Assembly: GCF_003383615.1 (NCBI RefSeq)
Contig: NZ_QNUL01000008.1
Span: 62,001 to 126,000, forward strand
Direction of reading: 5' to 3'
DNA from: Dyadobacter luteus
GTDB taxonomy: Bacteria; Bacteroidota; Bacteroidia; Cytophagales; Spirosomataceae
Length of the DNA: 64,000 nucleotides
The position numbers and the translations under genes were made by a program. The first letter of the stretch is position 1, and the number at the start of each line of letters is the position of its first letter. Below, piece after piece: positions 17,736-26,272 of this stretch. The notes beneath the pieces were generated by a model that did not search any database, had not been told where the DNA came from, and was given only the letters and a program-made list of their open reading frames with translations.

Positions 17736-18386
17736 ATGATCAGGTCATATAAAAAACTTTTTGACAACAATAAGAACTGGGTACTGGATAGAAACACAAG
17801 CGATCCTGAATTCTTCACTTCACTGGCACATGGCCAGAGTCCGGAATTTCTCTGGATCGGATGTTCGGATAGCAGAGTACCTGCGAATGAAGTAACCGGA
17901 ACTGCTCCGGGAGATATTTTCGTAACGCGCAACATTGCCAACATGGTGGTTCATACCGACATGAGTATGCTGAGCGTGCTCGATTATTCTATCAATGTAT
18001 TGGGCGTGAAGCATGTGATGGTGGTGGGTCACTATGGTTGTGGTGGTGTGAAGGCCGCTATGGGAACTAAGCAAGTAGGGCTGATAGATAACTGGTTGCG
18101 GAACATTAAAGACGTCTACCGACTTCATGAAAAAGAACTGGATGCCATAGACAATGACCATGATCGCTTCAACAGACTGGTAGAATTAAATGTGCGTGAA
18201 CAGGTTCTCAATCTTACCAAAACCTCTATCGTTCAGAATGCATGGGCCAATGGTCAGGACCTTCTTGTACACGGACTCATTTATGATGTGCACACCGGGC
18301 TTCTGAAAGACCTTGATATATCAATAGGCGACATCAGTAAAGTCAAATCTGTTTACAAGTTTGATGTTGATTACAGCCTGCAATAG
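17736..18386 (+). CDS. Beta-class carbonic anhydrase
   Basis: A 216-residue cytoplasmic zinc enzyme hydrating CO2 to bicarbonate. All class signatures are present: C43-S-D45-S-R47 (IGCSDSRVPANE), then H99-x2-C102 (VGHYGCGG) as zinc ligands with the D-R dyad. Length matches E. coli Can (220). The ATG at 17736 is preceded by GTAAAAAG; the open frame extends 19 codons upstream without similarity. The SulP transporter follows 52 bp downstream in the same direction; the anhydrase could supply or trap bicarbonate at the transporter, as seen for other SulP/CA neighbours. Confidence 0.95.
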   Translation: MIRSYKKLFDNNKNWVLDRNTSDPEFFTSLAHGQSPEFLWIGCSDSRVPANEVTGTAPGDIFVTRNIANMVVHTDMSMLSVLDYSINVLGVKHVMVVGHYGCGGVKAAMGTKQVGLIDNWLRNIKDVYRLHEKELDAIDNDHDRFNRLVELNVREQVLNLTKTSIVQNAWANGQDLLVHGLIYDVHTGLLKDLDISIGDISKVKSVYKFDVDYSLQ

Positions 18387-18438
18387 TTCTCTTTAACACT
18401 CCTGTCCTCATATCGTTTCATTTATTAATATCGACACA

Positions 18439-20016
18439 ATGTCAGCTAGTAAAAATAATTTGTTTACAAACCTCAAATATGATTTTCCTTCGGGGCTGGT
18501 TGTCTACCTTGTAGCACTTCCATTATGTCTTGGTGTTGCACTTGCTTCTACCGGAAGATCCGATTTACTTTTTTCCGGCATCATTGCAGGAGTTGTCGGA
18601 GGAATTGTAGTAGGTTTTGCAAGTGGTTCTGCATTGGGGGTTTCGGGGCCAGCTGCCGGTTTAGTGGTGATTGTTCTCAACGCACTCGACACTTTAGGAA
18701 GCTTCGAAGCATTTCTGCTCGCTGTGGTAATTGCTGGTCTGCTGCAGATTATAGCAGGTCTGCTCAAAGCAGGAATCATTGGATATTACTTTCCTTCGGC
18801 CGTCATCAAAGGAATGCTCGCCGCCATTGGTATAACGCTTGTTCTCAAAGAAATCCCTCACGCATTCGGATATGACGCTGATTTTATGGGAGACGAGGCA
18901 TTCATCCAAAAAGATGGCCAGAATACTTTTTCGGAGTTATTGAACATGATAAAGTATTGCAGCGTAGGTGCAATTATTATCTCGGCAGTGTCACTAGGAC
19001 TGTTGATTCTCTTCGATAAACCTTTTATGAAGAAAATTCAGCTTTTCAAATTTCTTCCGGGTGCGTTGTTTGTAGTGATCATCGGAACAATGTTGAACCT
19101 GCTTTTTGGTACAATTGTACCGGAGTGGGTACTAACAGGCGAACATTTGGTACAGCTCCCGGTAGCCTCGAACGCAAACGAATTTTTCAGCTTTTTCAAG
19201 TCACCTGACTTTTCAGCATTCCAGCGTGTAGAAGTCTATACTATTGCAGTCACTATTGCAATAGTAGCCAGTCTGGAATCGCTGCTTTCCGTAGAAGCAA
19301 CTGATAAATTAGACCCTTACAAGAGAGACACTCCCACCAATCGCGAGCTTATAGCGCAGGGATTGGGCAACATGACTTCCGGCTTGCTGGGAGGATTGCC
19401 GGTTACACAGGTTATTGTTCGTAGCTCTGCGAATATAGAATCCGGGGCAAGATCAAAAATGGCGACCGTCATACATGGTACAATCCTGTTATTGTCAGCG
19501 ATTTTCATCCCTAAATACCTCAACTACATACCTTTGTCATGTCTGGCGGCGGTATTGCTGATGGTTGGTTATAAGCTTTCTAAATTCTCATTGTACCTGG
19601 GAATGTACAAGCTGGGTAAGGATCAGTTTATACCATTTTTTGTAACTGTGATTGCGATTTTGAGTACGGATCTGCTGAAAGGTATTGCGATTGGTATGGT
19701 GGTTGCTATTTATTTTATATTGAGAAAGAATTACAAACATTCTTACCATTACAAAAAAGAGGAGCACCATCATGGAGAAGTGATTACGTTGCAACTTTCG
19801 GAAGAAGTAACTTTCCTCAACAAAGGAAGCATCGGACTAACGCTGGATCATCTGCCTGATAACTCTACGGTTATTATCGACGGAAGTAAGTCCATCCATA
19901 TTGACTACGATGTACTCGAAATCATTCAGGATTTCAAAGCACATCGTGCACCTCAACGTAATATCACTGTAGAAACGAAAGGAATCAAAGATGTGGCCGC
20001 CGTGGGTGGCCACTGA
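18439..20016 (+). CDS. SulP family anion transporter (putative bicarbonate transporter)
   Basis: A 525-residue inner-membrane transporter. A sulfate_transp domain with 10-14 predicted helices covers about 10-415, with the early DFPSGLVVYLVALPLCLGVALAS region and the TM helix LGVSGPAAGLVVIVLNAL matching SulP, and the ATDKLDPYKRDTPTNRELIAQGLGN motif in the middle. A C-terminal STAS domain spans about 445-525, with the DGSKSIHIDYDVLE core. Members move sulfate, bicarbonate or chloride. The carbonic anhydrase next door favours bicarbonate, but this is inference. The STAS domain is somewhat short; the reading frame is intact to its stop. Confidence 0.92.
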   Translation: MSASKNNLFTNLKYDFPSGLVVYLVALPLCLGVALASTGRSDLLFSGIIAGVVGGIVVGFASGSALGVSGPAAGLVVIVLNALDTLGSFEAFLLAVVIAGLLQIIAGLLKAGIIGYYFPSAVIKGMLAAIGITLVLKEIPHAFGYDADFMGDEAFIQKDGQNTFSELLNMIKYCSVGAIIISAVSLGLLILFDKPFMKKIQLFKFLPGALFVVIIGTMLNLLFGTIVPEWVLTGEHLVQLPVASNANEFFSFFKSPDFSAFQRVEVYTIAVTIAIVASLESLLSVEATDKLDPYKRDTPTNRELIAQGLGNMTSGLLGGLPVTQVIVRSSANIESGARSKMATVIHGTILLLSAIFIPKYLNYIPLSCLAAVLLMVGYKLSKFSLYLGMYKLGKDQFIPFFVTVIAILSTDLLKGIAIGMVVAIYFILRKNYKHSYHYKKEEHHHGEVITLQLSEEVTFLNKGSIGLTLDHLPDNSTVIIDGSKSIHIDYDVLEIIQDFKAHRAPQRNITVETKGIKDVAAVGGH

Positions 20017-20046
20017 TAGATCTGAACAGGATTTGAAATACATATA

Positions 20047-20083
20047 AAACAGGCTGGACTTTTAGAATTTCCGGCCTGTTTTT
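20047..20083 (+). terminator. Terminator after the SulP gene
   Basis: AAACAGGC (20047-20054) pairs with GCCTGTTT (20074-20081), extended inward by TGG/CC, and followed by TTT. Confidence 0.6.
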
Positions 20084-20168
20084 GTACAAAAAAATCCCGC
20101 AAAGAAATGAATTTCAAATGCGGGACCAGATCAAGGGTAATAAGTCGATTTTGCCGGTTAGAATACGC

Positions 20169-20615
20169 TTATTGTTTAAGTCTTTGCAGCAACATATCAT
20201 TAAACGTTTTTTCAGCTTTATAGAGCTCAATAACCTGCCCTGCCGTAATCACCTTCAGGAACCGGTTCTGATATTCTTTTTCAAGATCAAGCTCCTTCTG
20301 TTTTAATTCCTGAACTTCTTTCAGATTGTTAAGAACCTGTTCGTCAGCTTTACCTTCCGCTTTTTTCTCGTTAATAATGCGGCGTTGAGCGCGGTGAATT
20401 TCACGACGTTTCTGACTATACTCATTATATATCGGCCAGAATCCCGTTGACTGCTCTGATGTGAGATTCAAACGATTTGTAATAATGGCCACTTTTGCAT
20501 CCTGAATCTTCTTCATTTCCTCTTCCGAACGACGCTGAGCGGATGCCGTGGAAAGAGACAGAAGCAAAAGAAGTACAGGAAATATTCCGAATTTTTTCAA
20601 TAATCGTAAGTTCAT
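20169..20615 (-). CDS. Spy/CpxP-like periplasmic protein
   Basis: A 148-residue exported protein. The ATG at 20615 gives a signal peptide (MNLRLLKKFGIF through STASAQ). The mature part is almost all helix and charged: LNLTSEQSTGFWPIYNEYSQKRREIHRAQ followed by KEVQELKQKELDLEKEYQ. The LTSEQ...FWPIY pattern is shared with Spy/CpxP-type chaperone or stress-sensing proteins in Bacteroidota (the LT..Q box). It is the last of a three-gene set behind an ECF sigma factor and a membrane protein, so it is likely an output or sensor of that envelope-stress circuit. An upstream in-frame extension is not used. Confidence 0.8.
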   Translation of the reverse strand: MNLRLLKKFGIFPVLLLLLSLSTASAQRRSEEEMKKIQDAKVAIITNRLNLTSEQSTGFWPIYNEYSQKRREIHRAQRRIINEKKAEGKADEQVLNNLKEVQELKQKELDLEKEYQNRFLKVITAGQVIELYKAEKTFNDMLLQRLKQ

Positions 20616-20634
20616 ATTTTCTTCACTGTTAGGG

Positions 20635-21072
20635 TCAAATGGTTTCTCCAACTGTAGATTCGATAATCTGCTGACGGATAAACTCGCTATCCATTCCGTC
20701 CAGATAGTGCAAAATGGTAGTATCATTGTCAAAAGCGTGCTGAACTACCTTATGCTCACTCAGGTCATAATAGCTCATATCTTCCTCTTCTAAATAACTA
20801 ATGATAGAAGCATCACTGATATCAGCCAGCGGCGCCTGTCCAAGCGCTCCCTGCTTTTCAGGTACTGTTATCCATACCAAAAGAAAAACAAGGGACATAG
20901 CAGAGACCAAAGCTACCGAACGCTGCCACGACCAGCCCACCAGTGGTTTTCTGACCGGTTCTGACGTAATCTTTGCTTGTATAATCTGTGGCAACTCGTC
21001 AAAATAACCATCCGGCACTGAAAAAGGCGTTTCCTTTTTCAAATCATCCAACCGTATGCGTTTGTTGTCCAT
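20635..21072 (-). CDS. Single-span membrane protein, probable anti-sigma regulator
   Basis: A 145-residue protein. The N-terminal cytoplasmic part holds the Bacteroidota hallmark TPFSVPDGYFDELPQII (residues 15-31), then one membrane helix near 53-69 (VALVSAMSLVFLLVWIT), and a periplasmic acidic tail with short helices (SIISYLEEEDMSYYDLSEHK). Proteins of this layout follow ECF sigma genes in this phylum and are thought to be anti-sigma-like regulators, although they lack the ZAS zinc motif. It lies between the sigma gene (55 bp upstream) and the Spy-like gene (19 bp downstream). Function inferred from position. Confidence 0.65.
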   Translation of the reverse strand: MDNKRIRLDDLKKETPFSVPDGYFDELPQIIQAKITSEPVRKPLVGWSWQRSVALVSAMSLVFLLVWITVPEKQGALGQAPLADISDASIISYLEEEDMSYYDLSEHKVVQHAFDNDTTILHYLDGMDSEFIRQQIIESTVGETI

Positions 21073-21127
21073 GACTTTTTAAATTTCTTTATTAACAATT
21101 CGTTTGACTTATTAATATGATAATGGT

Positions 21128-21670
21128 TTAATCAGTGCCATTTAAAAAATCTTCAATTTTTTTTGTCGCCCAGTGATAGGACGCCTTAAGTGCCCCTACT
21201 GAAGTACCTGTTATTTCGGAGATCTCTTCGTATGGCAGCTCTTCGTAGTACTTCAAATTAAACACTAAACGCTGTTTTTCAGGCAGTTTCAATAAAGCCT
21301 TTTGTAATTTAAGCTGTATGGCATCTCCGCTTAATTCGGGATCAGCTTCCAGCTTTTCATTCAATTCATTCTCAACATCATGTATGGGAATAAAAAATCG
21401 CTTCCGTTTTTTATTGAGAAAATTGATGGCCTCATTACTTGCAATCCGGTACAGCCAGGTATAAAGTTTGGCATCGCCCCTGAAATTTTCAAGCGCTGTC
21501 CAAGCCTTTACGAATACATCCTGGGTGATATCGTTCGCATCGTCGTGATCCACCACCATTTTACGCACCAGCCAATACACCTTCTGCTGGTACTTTCGTA
21601 CCATTTGATTGAAAGCATTTCGGCGCGTTTCAGGATTTTGAAAAAGAGCTAATAATTCTTCGTCGGACAT
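21128..21670 (-). CDS. ECF-type RNA polymerase sigma factor
   Basis: A 180-residue sigma-70 family group 4 protein. Region 2 is clear (YQQKVYWLVRKMVVDHDDANDITQDVFVKAW, then LYTWLYRIASNEAINFL) and region 4 has LPEKQRLVFNLKYYEELPYEEISEITGTSVGALKASYHWA, the HTH that reads the -35 element. Length is normal for ECF factors (about 180-190). Downstream in the same direction come a membrane regulator and a Spy-like protein, forming an apparent envelope-stress operon. Its own promoter (TTTG-N18-TATATTTG at 21785-21814) overlaps the terminator of the transketolase genes. Confidence 0.95.
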   Translation of the reverse strand: MSDEELLALFQNPETRRNAFNQMVRKYQQKVYWLVRKMVVDHDDANDITQDVFVKAWTALENFRGDAKLYTWLYRIASNEAINFLNKKRKRFFIPIHDVENELNEKLEADPELSGDAIQLKLQKALLKLPEKQRLVFNLKYYEELPYEEISEITGTSVGALKASYHWATKKIEDFLNGTD

Positions 21671-21784
21671 TTATAAAAATAAACCTGTCTGTTGATTGCA
21701 GGTTAGAAAAGTAGACATTATTTCAATTCTTAACGCTTGCCCGTTTCCGAATCCTTCAATAATACGTTGTTTTACTAACAGGGA

Positions 21785-21814
21785 CAAATATAACAGAGTC
21801 TTGCAAAAAGCAAA
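21785..21814 (-). promoter_or_regulatory. Promoter of the ECF sigma factor operon
   Basis: Minus-strand TTTG (21811-21814), 18-nt spacer, then TATATTTG (21785-21792), matching the Bacteroidota -33/-7 pattern. Transcript start about 21778, leader about 108 nt. Confidence 0.6.
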
Positions 21815-21836
21815 AGATGTGCTTTCTGCAAGACTC
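21796..21836 (-). terminator. Terminator of the transketolase pair
   Basis: 10-bp perfect outer stem (21796-21805 with 21827-21836) plus an inner AAGC/GCTT pair, with TCTTTTGC loop region. Located 42 bp after the transketolase C-terminal gene on the minus strand. It overlaps the -33 element of the next promoter. Confidence 0.65.
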
Positions 21837-21878
21837 CGAAATTACTGCCAATTACCTTCCGGTAACTGCTATCTTAAA

Positions 21879-22832
21879 TTATTTACGGCTTATAGCACGT
21901 TTCGCTGCTGCAACGATATCTTTTGCAGTCAGACCATATTTCTCCATTAATTGAGCAGGCGTTCCGCTTTCTCCGAAGCTGTCATCAACAGCTACATATT
22001 CCTGTGGAACCAGTTTGTTCTTGATCAAAACCTGTGCAACGCTGTCACCCAACCCGCCCAAACGGTTATGCTCTTCAGCAGTCACTGCGCAACCTGTTTT
22101 CTCTACTGATTTCAGGATTGCTTCTTCATCAAGAGGTTTGATCGTGTGGATATTGATAATTTCGGCATTGATACCTTCTGCTTCCAGAAGTTCACCAGCC
22201 TGAATTGCTTCCCATACCATGTGACCTGTAGCGAAGATACTTACGTCAGTTCCTTCGTTTACCATCCATGCTTTACCGATCTCGAACTTCTGGTCAGCAT
22301 CTGTGAACACAGGAATAACCGGACGACCAAAACGCAGGTAAACAGGACCTTCGTAGTCAGCAATTGCAATGGTAGCTGCTTTTGTCTGGTTGTAGTCACA
22401 TGGGTTGATGACAGTCATGCCTGGAAGCATTTTCATCATTCCCAAATCTTCAAGGATCTGGTGTGTTGCACCATCTTCTCCCAAAGTAAGACCTGCGTGA
22501 GAAGCACAAATTTTTACGTTTTTATTTGAATAAGCTACGCTCTGACGGATCTGGTCATATACACGACCGGTTGCAAAGTTGGCGAAAGTAGTAGCAAAAG
22601 GAATTTTACCACCAATTGTCAAACCGGCAGAAACTCCGATCATATTAGCTTCAGAAATACCGCACTGTACAAATCTGTCCGGATTTTCTTTGATGAACGG
22701 CTCCAGTTTCAAAGAACCAACAAGGTCAGCACAAAGTGCAACTACATTAGGGTTTTGCTGTCCGAGAACATGCATACCAGCTCCAAATCCGGAACGGGTG
22801 TCTTTCTTTTCAGTGAAAGTGTATTTTTTCAT
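21879..22832 (-). CDS. Transketolase, C-terminal (pyrimidine-binding) subunit
   Basis: A 317-residue protein carrying the Pyr and C-terminal domains of transketolase. Diagnostic segments are GISEANMIGVSAGLTIGGK, HAGLTLGEDGATHQILEDLGMMKMLPGMTVINPCD, and the C-terminal domain ending GESGTPAQLMEKYGLTAKDI. It works with the separate N-terminal half encoded just upstream (45 bp gap) to transfer two-carbon units in the pentose phosphate pathway using ThDP. Split transketolases of this kind (about 280 plus 320 residues) are common in Bacteroidota, archaea and some Firmicutes. ATG start followed by KKYTFTEKKDTR. Confidence 0.93.
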   Translation of the reverse strand: MKKYTFTEKKDTRSGFGAGMHVLGQQNPNVVALCADLVGSLKLEPFIKENPDRFVQCGISEANMIGVSAGLTIGGKIPFATTFANFATGRVYDQIRQSVAYSNKNVKICASHAGLTLGEDGATHQILEDLGMMKMLPGMTVINPCDYNQTKAATIAIADYEGPVYLRFGRPVIPVFTDADQKFEIGKAWMVNEGTDVSIFATGHMVWEAIQAGELLEAEGINAEIINIHTIKPLDEEAILKSVEKTGCAVTAEEHNRLGGLGDSVAQVLIKNKLVPQEYVAVDDSFGESGTPAQLMEKYGLTAKDIVAAAKRAISRK

Positions 22833-22877
22833 TATTAATTAATGTCTAGATCGGTTAACCAAAAAGGATGTCTGTTT

Positions 22878-23735
22878 TTAATAATCTCCCAAAGTCTCTT
22901 CCAGCTGTGCAAGCGCTACAGCAAGTTGATCGTCATTAGGAGCAGTTCCATGCCATTTGTGCGTACCCATCATGTAATCAACACCATAACCCATTCCGGT
23001 ATGAAGAAGAATCAGAATAGGACGACCATGACCCAGTCTTCCTTTTGCTTCATATAGTCCTTTAACTACTGCAGTCATATCATTACCTTCCTCAACAGAA
23101 ATAACTTCCCAACCGAAAGCTTCATATTTCTTACCAAGGTCGCGGTTGTTCATTACTTTTAATGTAGGTCCGTCGATCTGCTGACCGTTCAGGTCAATGA
23201 TAGCGATCAGGTTGTCTACTTCGTGATGCGGTGCAAACATTGCTGCTTCCCAAACCTGTCCTTCCTGCTGCTCTCCGTCACCCATCAATACAAATACTGT
23301 AAGATCGTCTTTATTCAGTTTCTTAGCTAGTGCCGATCCTATTGCAGCCGACATACCCTGACCAAGAGATCCCGACGCAATACGAATACCTTCAAGGTGT
23401 TCATGCGTAGTAGGGTGTCCCTGCAAACGTGAATCCAGCTTTCTGAAAGTAGCAAGCTCAGATTTCTCAAAATATCCTCTGTGTGCCAACACACTATACC
23501 AAACCGGAGAAATGTGCCCGTTAGACAAGAAGAACAAATCTTCTCCCTGACCATTCATGTCGAAAACAGGTTTTCCGTTTTCTTCATTAAGCTTCATTTG
23601 CTCAAAATACAAAGCCACAAGAATCTCGGTACAGCCCAAAGATCCTCCCGGATGGCCTGACTGACAGCCATGAACCATGCGGACAATATCCCTGCGAACC
23701 TGGGATGCTACTTTTTCTAATTGTTCAATTTCCAT
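22878..23735 (-). CDS. Transketolase, N-terminal (ThDP-binding) subunit
   Basis: A 285-residue protein equal to the PP domain of transketolase. It contains GCQSGHPGGSLGCTEILVALYF, the GHISPVWYSVLAHRGYF region, GSLGQGMSAAIGSALA and the thiamine-diphosphate motif GDGEQQEGQVWEAAMFAPHH followed by NLIAIIDLNGQQIDGPT. A conserved MGYGVDYMMGTHKWHG lies near the end. It pairs with the C-terminal subunit gene downstream to form the active enzyme of the non-oxidative pentose phosphate path. First gene of the pair. Confidence 0.94.
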   Translation of the reverse strand: MEIEQLEKVASQVRRDIVRMVHGCQSGHPGGSLGCTEILVALYFEQMKLNEENGKPVFDMNGQGEDLFFLSNGHISPVWYSVLAHRGYFEKSELATFRKLDSRLQGHPTTHEHLEGIRIASGSLGQGMSAAIGSALAKKLNKDDLTVFVLMGDGEQQEGQVWEAAMFAPHHEVDNLIAIIDLNGQQIDGPTLKVMNNRDLGKKYEAFGWEVISVEEGNDMTAVVKGLYEAKGRLGHGRPILILLHTGMGYGVDYMMGTHKWHGTAPNDDQLAVALAQLEETLGDY

Positions 23736-23816
23736 TTCTATTGTTTTTCTTACGGATTGGATCCTTTTTAGAGATTGTAAATTTGGTATTAATCAAGCTT
23801 AGAATATGACTATTAA

Positions 23817-24275
23817 TTATTCAGTTTTACCGAGAATTTGATCAGTGTGGTTTTTGGTATCCACTTTCCCGATAATTTCTTCTATCACACCGTTTTCATT
23901 AATGACGAAAGTAGTCCTTGCTATCCCCATGAAGGTACGGCCATACATACTTTTTTCTACCCAAACGCCATACGATTCCACGATTGCATGATCGGTATCA
24001 GCCAGTAACGGAAAAGGAAGATCGAATTTTTTGATGAACTTCTGATGCGACTTTTCATCGTCAACACTTACTCCCAGTACAATATATCCTTTACTGAGCA
24101 GTACTTCATAATTATCTCTCAGATTACATGCCTGTGCTGTACAGCCAGGGGTATTATCCTTGGGATAAAAATATAAGATCACTTTTTTACCTTTAAAGTC
24201 AGCAAGTTTTACTTCTGCTCCATTCTGATCCTTAGCTGCGAACTCAGGTGCCGCGTCCCCTGCCTGAAGTGTCAT
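23817..24275 (-). CDS. bcp: Thioredoxin-dependent thiol peroxidase (Bcp-type peroxiredoxin)
   Basis: A 152-residue cytoplasmic peroxiredoxin reducing hydroperoxides with electrons from thioredoxin. The DNTPGCTAQACNLRD motif carries the peroxidatic C45 and the resolving C50 in the C-x4-C spacing typical of the BCP/PrxQ group; ILYFYPKD and GVSVDDEKSHQKFI are also family signatures. The length equals E. coli Bcp (156). The gene lies 4 bp after the M23 peptidase gene, so the two are probably co-transcribed although they have no obvious shared job. Confidence 0.95.
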   Translation of the reverse strand: MTLQAGDAAPEFAAKDQNGAEVKLADFKGKKVILYFYPKDNTPGCTAQACNLRDNYEVLLSKGYIVLGVSVDDEKSHQKFIKKFDLPFPLLADTDHAIVESYGVWVEKSMYGRTFMGIARTTFVINENGVIEEIIGKVDTKNHTDQILGKTE

Positions 24276-24279
24276 ACGT

Positions 24280-26229
24280 TTACTTTTTTCGTTTCACCGA
24301 CTTAACAGCCGGCTCTTTAAGTTCGGTTTGCAAGATAGTACTATTTCCCGCCCCGTCAGTAACTTCGAGTGTTAGTTCACCTTCGAATGGCATAGTATCA
24401 TCTAGTTTTTCAGACCAGATATATCCTCTTTTGCTATCAAAATTCAGCAAAACCCATTCATCACCTACCTTAGCTCTGTAGTGTGAAATACCTGAAAACG
24501 AATCCCAGATATAGCCTCTTATTCTGGTTTTGCTATGTTCAAGTAGTTTTATTCCCGGCGGGATTGTATCTGTCCTGACCACAAAAGTACCCAGTTCCTT
24601 GGTTTGAAAACGAATCTGATCGCCATCCCATTCACCACCAACAAACCGGTAATCACCGTCGAGATAGCGATACACTTTCGCCCTATCCTTATTTTCAGGA
24701 AGTTTATCCGGAACAAAAGAAACAGATACGTAATCTCTGAGCGCCGTTCCTCTGGTATTGAGCGTCAGGTAATTCATGTTCCGCTGGGCTGTCACATATA
24801 ATGTATCAAAAAGGCTGGTCGGCTTAAATTCTACGGTCCAGTCTTTACCTGTATAAAGAGACGAAATCCCGGGAAATACTTTGGTGCGCAGATAGGTCCT
24901 TGCTATAGAATTACCAATTTTAACCGAGTCGGGCATATATGCACGCAAATCAGTTAAAAAAACCGCTGATTCCTTATCGTAGAAATCCGGTTCTTTTTTT
25001 ATCTCTTTACCTTCTGCATAGAAAGTTGCTAATGGCAGACTACTGCGATAGTTTTTAGCTTTGACGATCAGCGTATTATTTTGAACGTCGGTTTGAATCC
25101 ACTCAGGATTTACTTCTGTATCGGACACAGGCAACTCAGCTTTTCCCTTTTCACCTTTTATCGTGAAAACCAGCTCAGAAAAATTTTCGTAGGAATCAGA
25201 AATGCGAATCTTCACTTCATGCGCAAGTGTATCGGTAATGTTTAGCTTTCCTTTCAGCAAATTTGTTTTGTATAGATTGAAGGTGTTTCCATCAGGAACA
25301 TAACATCTCAGGTAGCGCTGGCCTGTTTCCTGTTCCGTTTCATAGTCAATCAGGTTGTTATAATCACGGGTAGAGGAATTAGGAAATATCTCCATATTGT
25401 AGGAGAACACCTCTTCTCCATCCATTCTGATCTCTACACATTGCAAACCATATCGAAAACCAGTCCCAGTCATTTGGTCATGAGCTACCAGATCTATACC
25501 TATAATTCCGGTAGCTGTAACCGGATAGGCGAGGCGATAAGATCCATCCTTTTGTTTAACCGGACTATATACCCGTCTGTCAAACTGCCCATTCACCCTT
25601 CCGTTGATATCCAAAGGCCTGATCGCCAGATTCACAAACTTGGGTGGTGTTACATCCCTGATTTCTTTAAAACCGAAATAAAGGGGATTCAGGTAATTGT
25701 CCTTCGAATCACGGATTTCAAAATGAAGATGCGGTCCCGCTGATCCTCCCGTATTACCTGATAAAGCAATTACCTCTCCCTTTCGGAAAGAAAATTGATT
25801 AGGCTCAGGAAATAAGTCAATTTCAAAACTCTGCTTTTTATACTGTTCAGCACGAACCCAGTCAGCCAATTTATCACTGAACTTCAACAAATGCCCGTAT
25901 ACGGTCGTCTGTCCGTTGGGATGGCGCAGAAAGATTACGTTACCATAGCCACTCCGCTGAACTGCCACTTTATACACATAGCCTTCAGCTGCTGCATGTA
26001 CCGCAAGCCCTTCTCTCTGCTGGGTGCGGATATCAAGTCCGGCATGGAAATGATTGGTTCGCAAATCGCCCAGGCCACCTGCCAGCGTATTGGGCTGGCC
26101 AGGCATAATAGGAAACTGATAATATCCCTTGGGATAAGATTCTTTCTGAGCGAACGAAGGTGAAATAAGACTGACGATACCAAGACAAAGAAAACAGTAT
26201 CGAGCCAGTGCTGACATTTTTTTTAACAT
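24280..26229 (-). CDS. M23 family metallopeptidase (LytM-type), large
   Basis: A 649-residue exported protein. A signal peptide covers about 1-27 (ending SPSFAQ). The M23 domain lies at about 55-190: H62-x3-D66 (NHFHAGLDI), the VYGHL segment at 110-114 and H167-L-H169 (GPHLHFEIRD), giving the full zinc set of a lysostaphin-type endopeptidase that cuts peptidoglycan cross-links. The 450 residues after it are beta-rich and are not a named domain to me; they may form a cell-surface or substrate-binding module. Catalytic residues are intact, so it is probably active. It is adjacent to bcp in the same direction. Confidence 0.9.
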   Translation of the reverse strand: MLKKMSALARYCFLCLGIVSLISPSFAQKESYPKGYYQFPIMPGQPNTLAGGLGDLRTNHFHAGLDIRTQQREGLAVHAAAEGYVYKVAVQRSGYGNVIFLRHPNGQTTVYGHLLKFSDKLADWVRAEQYKKQSFEIDLFPEPNQFSFRKGEVIALSGNTGGSAGPHLHFEIRDSKDNYLNPLYFGFKEIRDVTPPKFVNLAIRPLDINGRVNGQFDRRVYSPVKQKDGSYRLAYPVTATGIIGIDLVAHDQMTGTGFRYGLQCVEIRMDGEEVFSYNMEIFPNSSTRDYNNLIDYETEQETGQRYLRCYVPDGNTFNLYKTNLLKGKLNITDTLAHEVKIRISDSYENFSELVFTIKGEKGKAELPVSDTEVNPEWIQTDVQNNTLIVKAKNYRSSLPLATFYAEGKEIKKEPDFYDKESAVFLTDLRAYMPDSVKIGNSIARTYLRTKVFPGISSLYTGKDWTVEFKPTSLFDTLYVTAQRNMNYLTLNTRGTALRDYVSVSFVPDKLPENKDRAKVYRYLDGDYRFVGGEWDGDQIRFQTKELGTFVVRTDTIPPGIKLLEHSKTRIRGYIWDSFSGISHYRAKVGDEWVLLNFDSKRGYIWSEKLDDTMPFEGELTLEVTDGAGNSTILQTELKEPAVKSVKRKK

Positions 26230-26272
26230 GCAAAGAAACGGATGAATGATGGGTGCAAATTTTAGATTTTAC

